The notes: a model not told the origin generated them from the sequence alone. Shown: positions 8,385 to 16,143, counted from the stretch's first letter. The stretch: 26,401 nt of DNA from an uncultured Clostridium sp. (GCA_900553985.1 USFW01000026.1:1-26401), one strand, 5' to 3'. Made by a program: numbers and translations.

Positions 8385-8837
8385 TTATTTAGTATAAGTA
8401 AAGTCTCCTATTGTAAATGTATTTCCTTTTAATGTTACGTCAACAGTAATACTAGCATTGCTTTTGTTTGTTGCTGATTTGTAATCTTCTGTTTCATATG
8501 TTATTGTAACTTTTTTGTCACCAGCTGTTACTGTGTAACCTTTTTCTGTTGTTAAATCTTTTACTAATTCTGTTTTTACTGCTTCAGGATTTGTCTCAGC
8601 TAAAAAACCTGTATTTGTTGTTACTGCTTTATTCTCTACATCCATTTTTGCAGCTTGAACTGCTAAATTTACTTCTTCTCTTACTGTTCCTTCTATTTGA
8701 CTAATTTTTGCACTTTTAGCTTGTGTCAATATTCCGTTATCTCCTGTTAACATTGCTATTGATACTCCTGCTAAAATTAATAATACGATAATTGTGATTA
8801 CTAATGCTATTAAAGTAACACCTTTTTAATTTCTCAT
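8385..8837 (-). pseudogene. Second pilin gene with an in-frame stop codon in the leader
   Basis: The reading frame from ATG at 8837 (with a GGAGG site upstream) gives M-R-N-stop-K-G-V-T-L and then an intact pilin of about 150 residues. The TAA at 8826-8828 sits where the neighbouring pilin has CAA (Gln), so one C-to-T change explains it. After the stop, the full KGVTLIALVITII helix and a C-terminal domain ending TIGDFTYTK are open to the stop at 8385. The longest ATG-started frame begins only at MLTGDNG (8753), which would lack the leader and half the helix and could not be a working pilin. A recent inactivation, a silent donor copy, an assembly error or stop readthrough are possible. The pilin identity is certain; the functional state is not. 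Confidence 0.8.
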
Positions 8838-8917
8838 TTTATTTTCCTCCTAAATTTTATCTTTTTTGTATAGTTAATTTAATTTACTTTAAATCTAAAT
8901 TACTATAAGCAAATATT

Positions 8918-9385
8918 TTATTTTTTGTGATTATAATTAAATGTTCCTACTGTAAATGTATTTCCAGATAAAGTTACATCAACAGTAATATTTGCTGTAC
9001 TATCATTTGTTGCTGATTGATAGTCTGATGTTGTATATGTTATTGTTATTTTTTTAGCACTATCCTCTGTTGCAATTGTATATCCTTTTGCTGATGTTAA
9101 ATCTTTTTCTAATTCAGTTTTCATTGTTCCAAGATTTCCTTCAGCTAAAAATCCTGTATTTGTTGTTACAGCTTTATTTTCTGCATCCATTTTTGCAGCT
9201 TGAACTGCTAAGTTAATTTCCTCTCTTACTTGTCCTTCAATTTGACTAATTTTTGCACTTTTAGCTTGTGTCAATATTCCGTTATCTCCTGTTAACATTG
9301 CTATTGATACTCCTGCTAAAATTAATAATACGATGATTGTGATTACTAATGCTATTAAAGTAACACCTTTTTGATTTTTCATCAT
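8918..9385 (-). CDS. pilA: Type IV pilin, probable major subunit
   Basis: A 155-residue type IV pilin. The leader MMKNQKG is followed by VTLIALVITII and a long hydrophobic helix (about 8-32), then LTGDNGILTQAK and a globular C-terminal domain with beta-type repeats (KKITITYT, ANITVDVTL, FTVGTFNY). Prepilin peptidase should cut after Gly7. Residue 5 of the mature protein is Ala instead of Glu, typical of this clostridial KGVTLIALVI group. Start: two ATGs in a row follow GGGAGG; the first is 8 bases away and preferred. It is probably the main subunit because the tandem copy downstream is interrupted. Hairpins at 9435-9453 and 8344-8372 bracket the two pilin genes. Confidence 0.9.
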   Translation of the reverse strand: MMKNQKGVTLIALVITIIVLLILAGVSIAMLTGDNGILTQAKSAKISQIEGQVREEINLAVQAAKMDAENKAVTTNTGFLAEGNLGTMKTELEKDLTSAKGYTIATEDSAKKITITYTTSDYQSATNDSTANITVDVTLSGNTFTVGTFNYNHKK

Positions 9386-9434
9386 AAAAAATTCCTCCCT
9401 TTCTTCTTTTGGATTTTAATATATATATATTATC

Positions 9435-9453
9435 TTATGTTTTGGAAACATAA
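9435..9453. other. Perfect 8-bp hairpin upstream of the pilin genes
   Basis: TTATGTTT at 9435-9442 and AAACATAA at 9446-9453 are perfect inverted copies with a 3-base loop, in the gap between the pilP-like gene and the first pilin. There is no U-run. It could mark an mRNA processing or stability boundary that lets pilins be expressed above the platform genes. Confidence 0.45.
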
Positions 9454-9468
9454 TGTTAATAACTAAAT

Positions 9469-9894
9469 TTATTTTGTACCTTTATCTGGCAAATATGTTC
9501 CTCCTGTTGAACTATTTTGATTACTATTTCCTGAATTTGCATTATTTGAATTCCAACTATTTTGGCTTCCATTTGTTGTCGTATTTTCTCCCTGCGTAGA
9601 ACTTGTATCATATGATGAAAATGGATTTGTCTTTCCTGGTACATATGTGTTAATTCTTTCATAATTTCTTAAATCAGTTGAATCTACACTATATGTTAAA
9701 ATAACTTGTTCATCTTCTACATTTTCACCTTTATTAATTTCTTCTTTTATTTCACTTGGTGTTGTATATGATACTTCTTCTGGAATTATCTTTCCTGTTG
9801 GTACATATTCATATAATATTAATCCAAGAACCAATATTATTGCTAAACATAGTAACAATATTATTATCATTTCTTTTATAACTTTTTTAGCCAT
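9469..9894 (-). CDS. Small membrane protein of the pilus operon, PilP-like position
   Basis: A 141-residue protein with one N-terminal membrane segment (about residues 7-29) and an exposed remainder. The middle carries YVPGKTNPFSSY, which recalls the short NPF/DPF motif seen in PilP-type proteins that follow PilO. After about residue 95 it is almost all Ser, Asn, Thr and Gly, ending TYLPDKGTK. It lies 22 bases after the pilO-like gene and has a GGAAG ribosome site. By position (pilM/N, pilO, this gene, pilin) a PilP-like alignment-complex role is reasonable, but the sequence is short and divergent, and no lipobox Cys is present as in proteobacterial PilP. Treat the name as tentative. Confidence 0.6.
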   Translation of the reverse strand: MAKKVIKEMIIILLLCLAIILVLGLILYEYVPTGKIIPEEVSYTTPSEIKEEINKGENVEDEQVILTYSVDSTDLRNYERINTYVPGKTNPFSSYDTSSTQGENTTTNGSQNSWNSNNANSGNSNQNSSTGGTYLPDKGTK

Positions 9895-9916
9895 TTTATT
9901 CTTCCTTTCTCAGAAT

Positions 9917-10633
9917 TTATTTTGTAGTATTGGCTGTATTCGTTGAATTTGTTGTATTAGTTGTGTTGCTTGTATTTGTTGATGTATTAGTTGTATTTCC
10001 ACTTGTATTATTTGTTACTTCTGGTGTTGGCGCTGATTGTGTTGTTTGTGATATTCCTTCTATTGGTACATCTTTACATACAAATGTTGCTTGCAAATCA
10101 GATGTCGAACTTCCTGCTTTCATAGAAAATTCTTCTATCTTAAATCCTAACTTTGAATCATCTTCAATATCTCTAATAAACTCTGCTATATTAATATAGC
10201 CCCCATTTACTGTAAAATTCAAGTTATAAGTATCAGTAGCACCAGATCCATTTGTTATATCCATTTTAATTACAACACCTTCACTTGTTGCATGTGTTCC
10301 TATCTTTGTCCATAGAAAATCAATCTTATATTTTGCTAACTGGCTTGCTGTTTGAACATCATCGGATGAACTAACAGCTACCATGTCTTCATAATTAGTT
10401 TTTTCTTCTTTTAGTTTTTTCATACTTGTATTTAATTGAGTAACTTTATTAGGAAATTCTGAACTTGCCAATTTAGTTACCTCTGTTATAGTTTTTTCTA
10501 AATCTGCACTTTTTTCTTGTATTCCTTTTATTCCTAATATTTCAAAACTTCCTAATTCTAATCCCTTTACAACTGTAAAAATAGTTAAAGTTAGTACAAG
10601 TACAATTAATATTGTTATTAATAATTTTTTCAT
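9917..10633 (-). CDS. pilO: PilO-like pilus alignment protein with Asn/Thr tail
   Basis: A 238-residue protein with an N-terminal membrane helix (about residues 4-23), a coiled-coil region (about 40-95, with the pattern LNTSMKKLKEEKTNYEDM), and a ferredoxin-like-type domain (about 100-195) as in PilO. PilO pairs with PilN in the inner-membrane alignment complex of type IV pili. After about residue 200 comes a tail made almost only of Asn and Thr with a few Ser. The start ATG overlaps the stop of the upstream pilM-pilN gene by four bases (ATGA), showing translational coupling. The fold is inferred from position, topology and the coiled coil rather than from strong motifs. Confidence 0.78.
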   Translation of the reverse strand: MKKLLITILIVLVLTLTIFTVVKGLELGSFEILGIKGIQEKSADLEKTITEVTKLASSEFPNKVTQLNTSMKKLKEEKTNYEDMVAVSSSDDVQTASQLAKYKIDFLWTKIGTHATSEGVVIKMDITNGSGATDTYNLNFTVNGGYINIAEFIRDIEDDSKLGFKIEEFSMKAGSSTSDLQATFVCKDVPIEGISQTTQSAPTPEVTNNTSGNTTNTSTNTSNTTNTTNSTNTANTTK

Positions 10634-12282
10634 GGCAAATCTCCTTCTATTTTCACTGTAACAACACTTCCGTCTTTTTGTCCTGCTGTTGAAATTACAT
10701 TTGTAAGATAATTTCCTGTTTCTATTTTTGCTTTAAACATACCTAATTGTTCATATTTATCTGATTGTGCATTTATAACTATATGTGTTCCAGAGGTATT
10801 TTGAATTCCTGTTATCTGAACACTTTCTGGAATTATAAACATTATTGAATTTAATAAATTAGGTATAGCATCTCTTGTCTTTGTAGCATCTGTTATTTTA
10901 TCATTTAAATTTTGTAAATTTTCTATCATTTTTGTGTATTCGTTTGTTTTAGATTGTATTTTAGTGTTATCACTTTCTACCAATAAAATTTGAGATTGTG
11001 TATTTTGTTTTGAACGTTTTGCTTCTGCATCTTTTTTATCCATTTGATTGCTTATCATTATAGAAAATGCACTATAAATGATAAATAGTAATATTATTCC
11101 AACTGCAACTCTTATTAAGCTAAATTCTGTTTTGTCTAATTTTTCTTTTAAGTCATTTTTTATTGAAATTTTTCCACTAAGTTTACTATTTTTAGATTTT
11201 GATTTAGAATTTTTATTTCCTTTTGTTTTAGTGCTACCAACTTCTACTTTTAACCAATCAGGCATTTTTTCATTAAAGCCTTGTTTTTTAAAGTTTATTC
11301 CTTCAATTCCTTCTCCATCTCCATATAGAGCTAACGAAATTGCTGAATTTACTTCAATATAATCTTTTATATTTATCTTATCTTTTGTTGAACTTAAAGC
11401 CATTGGTTTTAAAATTTCACAACTTGCTTCATTTAAGTATTCTTGAAAATATAAATCTATATTATTTATTAAAGTCGCTGTTCCTGTAATATATACTTTG
11501 TTTATTTCATATATACTTTCATTTATTATTTTTTTAACATTTCCTACAATATTATATAGTGTAGGCATTATATCTTCTAAATAACTTGTTTCATCTTCTT
11601 TTAACTCAGTTACTTCTGAAGTATAAATAGTGGTATTTTTACATATTTCATAAGATTTAGGGTATGAATTTTCTTTTAAATTAATTTTTCTTAAAAAATC
11701 ATTACTTCCCTCTTCTAAAACATTTATTGAATATATTCTTTCATCTACTATTGTTGTAATAGTTGTTTTTTCTTCTATATTAACTATTAAGTAATTTTCT
11801 CTTGGTTTTGTATTTATTAAATTAGCTATTGACATAGATATTGGAACTATATTTGTCAACTTATATCCTGATAAAGATTGGATTTTTTTGTTTAAATCAA
11901 TTTTATTTGCTGCAACATGTATTACTTTTAGTTTTTCTTTATCATCAGGATAATTTGTAATCGCATACCTAGTCTCATAAACATTTGGATTTTGTCCTTT
12001 ATCACTACATGATAATTCAAATTCAGTAGTTATTGCTTTATCTAAATCTTTTTTTGACAATAAAGCAAACATATCAAAATAACTATACATTTCATCTGAC
12101 AAATTTATACTAATTGGTGTTTTATAACTATCAGTTTCTTCAATTATTTGATTAATTGCTTTATCTAAATCTTCATAAAAATTAATCCCAAAAGCTTCGA
12201 CTTTTACTTTATCGTGGTCTTTTGATACTTTAGCATATTTAATTAAATTAGATTCTACATATAATCCTAAACAGCTTGACAT
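10630..12282 (-). CDS. PilM-PilN fusion protein of the type IV pilus
   Basis: A 550-residue first gene of the pilus operon. Residues 1-320 look like the actin-fold cytoplasmic protein PilM (start CLGLYVESNLIKYAKV, a late VYITGTATLINN phosphate-type motif, and a SAISLALYGDG end). A Lys/Ser/Asn-rich linker (about 350-385) leads to one membrane helix (388-411), then a coiled coil (412-460) and a PilN-type domain (470-550, with IPNLLNSIMFIIPESVQITGI-type sequence). In most species PilM and PilN are separate and bind through the PilN N-terminal tail; here the linker joins them in one chain. The ATG follows AAAAGGAG. Cytoplasmic head and extracytoplasmic PilN domain are expected. Confidence 0.82.
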   Translation of the reverse strand: MSSCLGLYVESNLIKYAKVSKDHDKVKVEAFGINFYEDLDKAINQIIEETDSYKTPISINLSDEMYSYFDMFALLSKKDLDKAITTEFELSCSDKGQNPNVYETRYAITNYPDDKEKLKVIHVAANKIDLNKKIQSLSGYKLTNIVPISMSIANLINTKPRENYLIVNIEEKTTITTIVDERIYSINVLEEGSNDFLRKINLKENSYPKSYEICKNTTIYTSEVTELKEDETSYLEDIMPTLYNIVGNVKKIINESIYEINKVYITGTATLINNIDLYFQEYLNEASCEILKPMALSSTKDKINIKDYIEVNSAISLALYGDGEGIEGINFKKQGFNEKMPDWLKVEVGSTKTKGNKNSKSKSKNSKLSGKISIKNDLKEKLDKTEFSLIRVAVGIILLFIIYSAFSIMISNQMDKKDAEAKRSKQNTQSQILLVESDNTKIQSKTNEYTKMIENLQNLNDKITDATKTRDAIPNLLNSIMFIIPESVQITGIQNTSGTHIVINAQSDKYEQLGMFKAKIETGNYLTNVISTAGQKDGSVVTVKIEGDLP

Positions 12283-12389
12283 TTTTTACTCCTTTTTTAT
12301 TATTATTTTCTACATAAAAACAAAAAGAATACAGGAATTAATTTTTGTTTCTTCTTCATTTTTCTTCTTTTTCTATATCATTCTATTTT

Positions 12390-12417
12390 ATTTTATCTTT
12401 TTTTCCTAAAAAGTCAA
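12390..12417 (-). promoter_or_regulatory. Candidate sigma-A promoter of the pilus operon
   Basis: On the minus strand TTGACT (12412-12417) and TAAAAT (12390-12395) are 16 bases apart, a good vegetative promoter match. It lies about 108 bases upstream of the first pilus gene, in the gap after rsmB. This leaves a roughly 100-base AT-rich leader before the start codon. Confidence 0.5.
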
Positions 12418-12462
12418 TGGATTTTACTCAAATGTCACATAAGTGTAATATTCTTGTAATAT

Positions 12463-13800
12463 TTACATTTTTCGCAATTTACATATGAAAAATCCATCAT
12501 TTTCATTACTTGGATAAATGTTTATATATTTATCTTTTTCTCCAAATATTACAATATTTTCATAATTCTTTTCATTTTCTTTACAAATTTTAAAGTCCAA
12601 ATTTTCTTTCAAAAATCTCTCAATTATATCTTCATTTTCTTCTTTTAATATACTACAAGTTGAATATACTAACTCTCCATTTTTCTTTAAATATTTTGAA
12701 CAATTATCTAATATAGCTTTTTGTATTTTTGTAATTTCTTCTATATCTTCTTTTTTTCTTTTCCATTTTATATCTGGTTTCCTTTTTATAACTCCTAATC
12801 CTAAGCAAGGTACATCTAATAATATTTTATCAAATTTTCCAACTAAATCTTGATTAAACTCTGTTGCATCTTGAGTTTTTGCTTGTATTATATTTATTCC
12901 TAATCTCTTAGCTGCATTTTGTACTAACTTAACTCTATGTTCATGTATATCCCATGCTTCTATTTTCCCTTTATTTTTCATTTTTTCTGCTATATATGTT
13001 GTCTTTCCTCCCGGGCTACTACATGCATCTAAAATACACTCGTCTTCTTTTGGAGCTAATACATCTACGATTAGACCCGCCCCCTCATCTTGAACTGTAA
13101 AAAATCCTTCTTTAAATAAATCTATATTTTCTATATTTTTTACTTTCTTTAAAACAAAAAAATCTTCTAGACTTCCTTCTAAGTATTTAATTTTTCTTTT
13201 TCCTAATTTTTCTTCTAGCTCTTTTTTATTTGTTTTTAATTTATTTATTCTTATTGTAGTATTTGGTTTTAAATTAGAATTTTTACATATTTCTTCAACT
13301 TCTTTTATATCTTTTTGTTTTAATAGTTCTTCTATAATCCACATAGGCATTGATGTAGTTTTAGATATTCTTTCTTTATCATCTTTTATTTCTTCTAATT
13401 CCTTATAATCATTTACAGATACTTTTCTTAATATTGCATTTACAAAATTAGAACTACTTTTATGTCCATATCTTTTAGCTAAATTTACACTTTCATTAAC
13501 TGCTGCTGATTTTGGTATTTTATCTAAAAATATTATTTGATAAATTCCCATTCTTAATATATTTAAAATCCAAACGGAAATCTTTTTTAATTTTATATTA
13601 GAATATTTTTTTATTATTTCATCCAAAGTCAACTTCCAAGTTATGGTTCCATAAACTAATTCAGAAATCAGACCTACATCTCTTTCATCAATATTTTTAT
13701 TTTCTTTTAACACTTGATTTAGTGCAATATTTGAATATGCATCTTCTTTTTCTATTTTATATAAAGCTTTTAAAGCTATTTCTCTTGCTTTATTTATCAT
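12463..13800 (-). CDS. rsmB: 16S rRNA (cytosine-C5) methyltransferase RsmB
   Basis: A 445-residue RsmB/Sun protein. RsmB uses S-adenosylmethionine to methylate C967 (E. coli numbering) of 16S rRNA. Residues 1-130 form the NusB-like RNA-binding domain (REIALKALYKIEKED start, LVYGTITWK, NAILRK end). The methyltransferase domain has motif I DACSSPGGK (258-266), the Pro-Cys motif IV in LLDVPCLGLG (Cys332), and the catalytic Cys382 in YSTCS. Length matches the family. The gene is transcribed divergently from the dodecin-spoVA cluster and lies upstream of the pilus operon, which appears to have its own promoter. Confidence 0.94.
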   Translation of the reverse strand: MINKAREIALKALYKIEKEDAYSNIALNQVLKENKNIDERDVGLISELVYGTITWKLTLDEIIKKYSNIKLKKISVWILNILRMGIYQIIFLDKIPKSAAVNESVNLAKRYGHKSSSNFVNAILRKVSVNDYKELEEIKDDKERISKTTSMPMWIIEELLKQKDIKEVEEICKNSNLKPNTTIRINKLKTNKKELEEKLGKRKIKYLEGSLEDFFVLKKVKNIENIDLFKEGFFTVQDEGAGLIVDVLAPKEDECILDACSSPGGKTTYIAEKMKNKGKIEAWDIHEHRVKLVQNAAKRLGINIIQAKTQDATEFNQDLVGKFDKILLDVPCLGLGVIKRKPDIKWKRKKEDIEEITKIQKAILDNCSKYLKKNGELVYSTCSILKEENEDIIERFLKENLDFKICKENEKNYENIVIFGEKDKYINIYPSNENDGFFICKLRKM

Positions 13801-13926
13801 GTCAAAACCTTCCTATTTTTTATATTTTTTGATTATTATATATTTTTTTTAAATTTTTTTCTACTCTTTTTGTATATTTTTTGTCATTTAGGCAAAAATA
13901 TTCATAAAAGATTTGGAGGTATTTTT

Positions 13927-14154
13927 ATGGACATTAAAAAACATTTAATTATAACAGGTAATTCCACAGTATCTTGGAAAGATGCTATTGTTAAAGCTAT
14001 TGCTGAAGCATCCAAAACAATTGATTATTTAACAGAAGTAAAAATTATAGAGCAAAGAGCTTCAATAAGTGGTGATAAAATTTCTGAATATTTTGTAGAC
14101 TTAGATATTAGTTTTTCTATCGACTTAAATAGAAAAGACACTAATGATGCTTAA
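13927..14154 (+). CDS. Dodecin-family flavin-binding protein
   Basis: A 75-residue protein matching dodecins, small proteins that assemble into a hollow dodecamer and bind and protect flavins. The opening beta strand (KKHLIITGNS), the SWKDAIVKAIAEASKT helix, and the two strands KIIEQRASI and KISEYFVDLDISFSID follow the family order. The helix Trp (residue 17) and the Gln of EQRAS are at the positions of the flavin-stacking Trp and the flavin-contacting Gln in known dodecins. The ATG at 13927 is chosen because TTGGAGG lies just before it; an upstream ATG at 13870 lacks a site. It is 23 bases before spoVAC on the same strand, suggesting expression in the forespore. An acidic/basic tail (LNRKDTNDA) follows the domain. 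Confidence 0.88.
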   Translation: MDIKKHLIITGNSTVSWKDAIVKAIAEASKTIDYLTEVKIIEQRASISGDKISEYFVDLDISFSIDLNRKDTNDA

Positions 14155-14177
14155 TAAATTTGAAAGGTTGATAAATT

Positions 14178-14645
14178 ATGGAAAATCCAATTGAAAGTAA
14201 AAAAACATATCAAGACTATGTAGATAAAAAATCGCCTAATTCCCCTATTTTAAAAAATTGTTTTAATGCCTTTTGGGTAGGTGGTTTAATATGTACTATT
14301 GGGCAAGTAATTCTTAATATATGTAAAGAGCGAGGACTAGATGTTCAAACTTCAGGTACAATAGTTTCTATTATTTTAATAGGTCTATCTGCATTTTTAA
14401 CAAGCTTAAATTTATTTAATAAGATAGGTAAATTCGCTGGTGCAGGCTCATTAGTTCCTATTACAGGTTTTGCAAACTCTATCGTTTCTCCTGCAATGGA
14501 ATATAAATCCGAAGGTTATGTTATGGGTGTTGGTGGAAAAATGTTTACTGTTGCAGGACCAGTTCTTGTATTTGGTATTTCAACATCTATCCTTGTAGGA
14601 ATTATATATCTAATTTTTAATGCTCAGACTATAACTTTTGTATAA
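14178..14645 (+). CDS. spoVAC: Stage V sporulation protein AC
   Basis: A 155-residue polytopic membrane protein of the SpoVAC family, part of the spore inner-membrane channel that moves Ca-dipicolinic acid into the forespore and out at germination; in Bacillus SpoVAC has been described as mechanosensitive. The N-terminus (residues 1-25) is polar; hydrophobic segments follow near 32-48, 60-80 and 128-150. Family hallmarks are the AFWVGGLICTIGQ stretch, FAGAGSLVPITGFANS and GVGGKMFTVAGPV. It is followed by spoVAD and spoVAE in the usual order for Clostridia, which lack the longer Bacillus operon. An AAAGG site precedes the ATG. Length fits the family. Confidence 0.95.
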   Translation: MENPIESKKTYQDYVDKKSPNSPILKNCFNAFWVGGLICTIGQVILNICKERGLDVQTSGTIVSIILIGLSAFLTSLNLFNKIGKFAGAGSLVPITGFANSIVSPAMEYKSEGYVMGVGGKMFTVAGPVLVFGISTSILVGIIYLIFNAQTITFV

Positions 14646-14664
14646 ATTATTTATTATAGTAAAC

Positions 14665-14695
14665 ATTAATTAATTAATTTATTAATTAATTAAAT
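14665..14695. repeat. A+T-only palindromic TTAA repeat between spoVAC and spoVAD
   Basis: A run of ATTAATTAATTAA units on both sides of a short centre, made only of A and T and largely self-complementary. It sits 16-46 bases before the spoVAD ribosome site. It can form a weak hairpin in RNA and might tune spoVAD translation or may simply be low-complexity spacer. Confidence 0.5.
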
Positions 14696-14720
14696 CATAA
14701 AATATATTTTGGAGGTAATT

Positions 14721-15731
14721 TTGGAAAAGCTAGGAAAACAAACAATAAAATTCAATTCCCCACCAACTATTGTTGAATGTGCTTCTATTGTTGGTCCAAA
14801 AGAAGCTGATGGACCACTTGCAAAATTTTTTGATCAAACATTAGAAGATGAATTTTGGGGAGAAAAAACATGGGAAAAAGCTGAAAGTAAAATAATTAAA
14901 GAAACTGTAAATATGGTTATTTCTAAAGCTGGTATTTCCTCTTCTGATATTGACTGTATATTTGCAGGAGATTTATTAAATCAATGTATATCATCAAGTT
15001 TTGGGCTTAGAGAATTAAATATTCCTTTCTTTGGTGTATTTGGAGCTTGTTCAACTTTTGTTGAATCTCTATGCCTAGGTTCTATTTGTGTGGAAGGATT
15101 TGCTAAAAATGTATTATGTGCAACTTCAAGTCACTTTTGTAGCGCTGAGAAGCAATTTCGTTTCCCCTTAGAATTAGGAAATCAAAGGCCACCATCAAGT
15201 CAATGGACTGTTACAGGTTCAGGTAGTGCAATTTTAAGCCAAACAGGAAATGGTCCTTTTATTACTCATATAACACCTGGTAAAATTGTAGATATGGGAA
15301 TAAAAGATGCAAATAATATGGGAGCAGCAATGGCTCCTAGTTTAGTAGATACTTTGATAACTCATTTTAAAGACACTGGAAGAAGTCCTAATTATTATGA
15401 TGCAATAATTAGTGGAGATTTAGGCCACATTGGAAAAGAAATCGCTATCGATTTATGTAAAACAAACGGTTACAATATAAAAAACAATTATAATGATTGT
15501 GGAGTATTAATTTTTGATAAAAATACTCAAGATACACATAGTGGTGGTAGTGGCTGTGCATGTTGTGGAACTGTATTTTCTGGTTATTTGTTTAAACAAT
15601 TAAAACAAAAAAATATAAAAAGATTACTTTTAATTGCTACTGGGGCATTAACTAACTCTACTACTAACCAACAAGGTGAATCTATTCCAGGAATTGCACA
15701 TGCTATAAGTATTGAATTAGAAAGGAATTGA
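14721..15731 (+). CDS. spoVAD: Stage V sporulation protein AD
   Basis: A 336-residue SpoVAD, a thiolase-fold soluble protein that binds dipicolinic acid at the spore inner membrane for the SpoVA channel. Family segments include PPTIVECASIVGPKEADGPL near the start, FDQTLEDEFWGEKTWEKAES, the thiolase-like FGVFGACSTFVES region and the C-terminal SGCACCGTVFSGY. The start is TTG at 14721: the reading frame extends to an upstream TTG at 14709, but that codon overlaps the GGAGG (14711-14715) that is the ribosome site, which is placed correctly for 14721. A TTG start may lower expression. The length agrees with Bacillus SpoVAD (about 338). It ends 6 bases before spoVAE. Confidence 0.95.
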   Translation: MEKLGKQTIKFNSPPTIVECASIVGPKEADGPLAKFFDQTLEDEFWGEKTWEKAESKIIKETVNMVISKAGISSSDIDCIFAGDLLNQCISSSFGLRELNIPFFGVFGACSTFVESLCLGSICVEGFAKNVLCATSSHFCSAEKQFRFPLELGNQRPPSSQWTVTGSGSAILSQTGNGPFITHITPGKIVDMGIKDANNMGAAMAPSLVDTLITHFKDTGRSPNYYDAIISGDLGHIGKEIAIDLCKTNGYNIKNNYNDCGVLIFDKNTQDTHSGGSGCACCGTVFSGYLFKQLKQKNIKRLLLIATGALTNSTTNQQGESIPGIAHAISIELERN

Positions 15732-15737
15732 ATTATC

Positions 15738-16133
15738 ATGGCAAATATTAATTGGGCAAATGTTTTTAGTTTTATGCCTTTACTAAAATGTTTCATAGTA
15801 GGTGGTCTAATATGTGTTATTGGTCAAATTCTAATAGATAAAACTAAACTAACACCTGCAAAAATTCTAGTTGTTTTTGTTACCTTAGGTGCTATTTTAG
15901 GTGGTCTTGGAATATATCAATATTTAGTAGATTTTGCTGGAGCTGGTGCAACTGTTCCTTTAACAGGTTTTGGATATAACTTAGCTAAAGGTGCTATTGA
16001 GGGTGTAAGAGAATATGGATTAGTTGGTGCCTTTACAGGTGGAATTAAAAATGCTGCTGGTGGTATCGCTGCTGCTATTTTCTTTGGCTATATTGCTTCA
16101 CTAATTTCTAAACCTAAAATGAAAAAACAATAA
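15738..16133 (+). CDS. spoVAE: Stage V sporulation protein AE (SpoVAEB type)
   Basis: A 131-residue membrane protein of the SpoVAE/SpoVAEB family, the third part of the dipicolinic acid channel. It resembles SpoVAC in sequence: KCFIVGGLICVIGQ near residues 14-27, then FAGAGATVPLTGFGYNLAKG and GGIKNAAGGIAAAIFFGY. Hydrophobic segments are near 14-32, 43-63 and 100-124. It is a little longer than the usual 116 residues, mainly through a short N-terminal part. It is the last gene of the cluster and is followed 10 bases later by the large inverted repeat at 16144-16285. Confidence 0.94.
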   Translation: MANINWANVFSFMPLLKCFIVGGLICVIGQILIDKTKLTPAKILVVFVTLGAILGGLGIYQYLVDFAGAGATVPLTGFGYNLAKGAIEGVREYGLVGAFTGGIKNAAGGIAAAIFFGYIASLISKPKMKKQ

Positions 16134-16143
16134 TAGGTCTCAG

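Noticed and set aside
8826..8828. Reassignment of TAA as a sense codon
   Set aside because: TAA ends many intact genes here (pilC, spoVAE and others), so it is a normal stop.
9456..9662. Frame on the minus strand overlapping the pilP-like gene
   Set aside because: It lies out of frame within the real gene, is low-complexity Gln/Ile/Met sequence and has no ribosome site.
9917..10020. Short-period DNA repeat in the pilO-like tail as a CRISPR or minisatellite
   Set aside because: It is only codon repetition for Asn and Thr, with no fixed unit or spacers.
13871..13900. A sigma-G promoter (TGTATA plus a CA-rich -10) before the dodecin gene
   Set aside because: The -35-like TGTATA has no good CATnnTA partner at the right distance, so I did not annotate it, although sigma-G control is expected.
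13870..13926. Upstream ATG at 13870 as the dodecin start
   Set aside because: It has no ribosome site, the added residues do not fit the dodecin family, and GGAGG is placed for the ATG at 13927.
14665..14695. TTAA-rich palindrome as a transposon target or operator
   Set aside because: A+T-only sequence of this kind is common by chance in such an AT-rich genome; no flanking element is seen.
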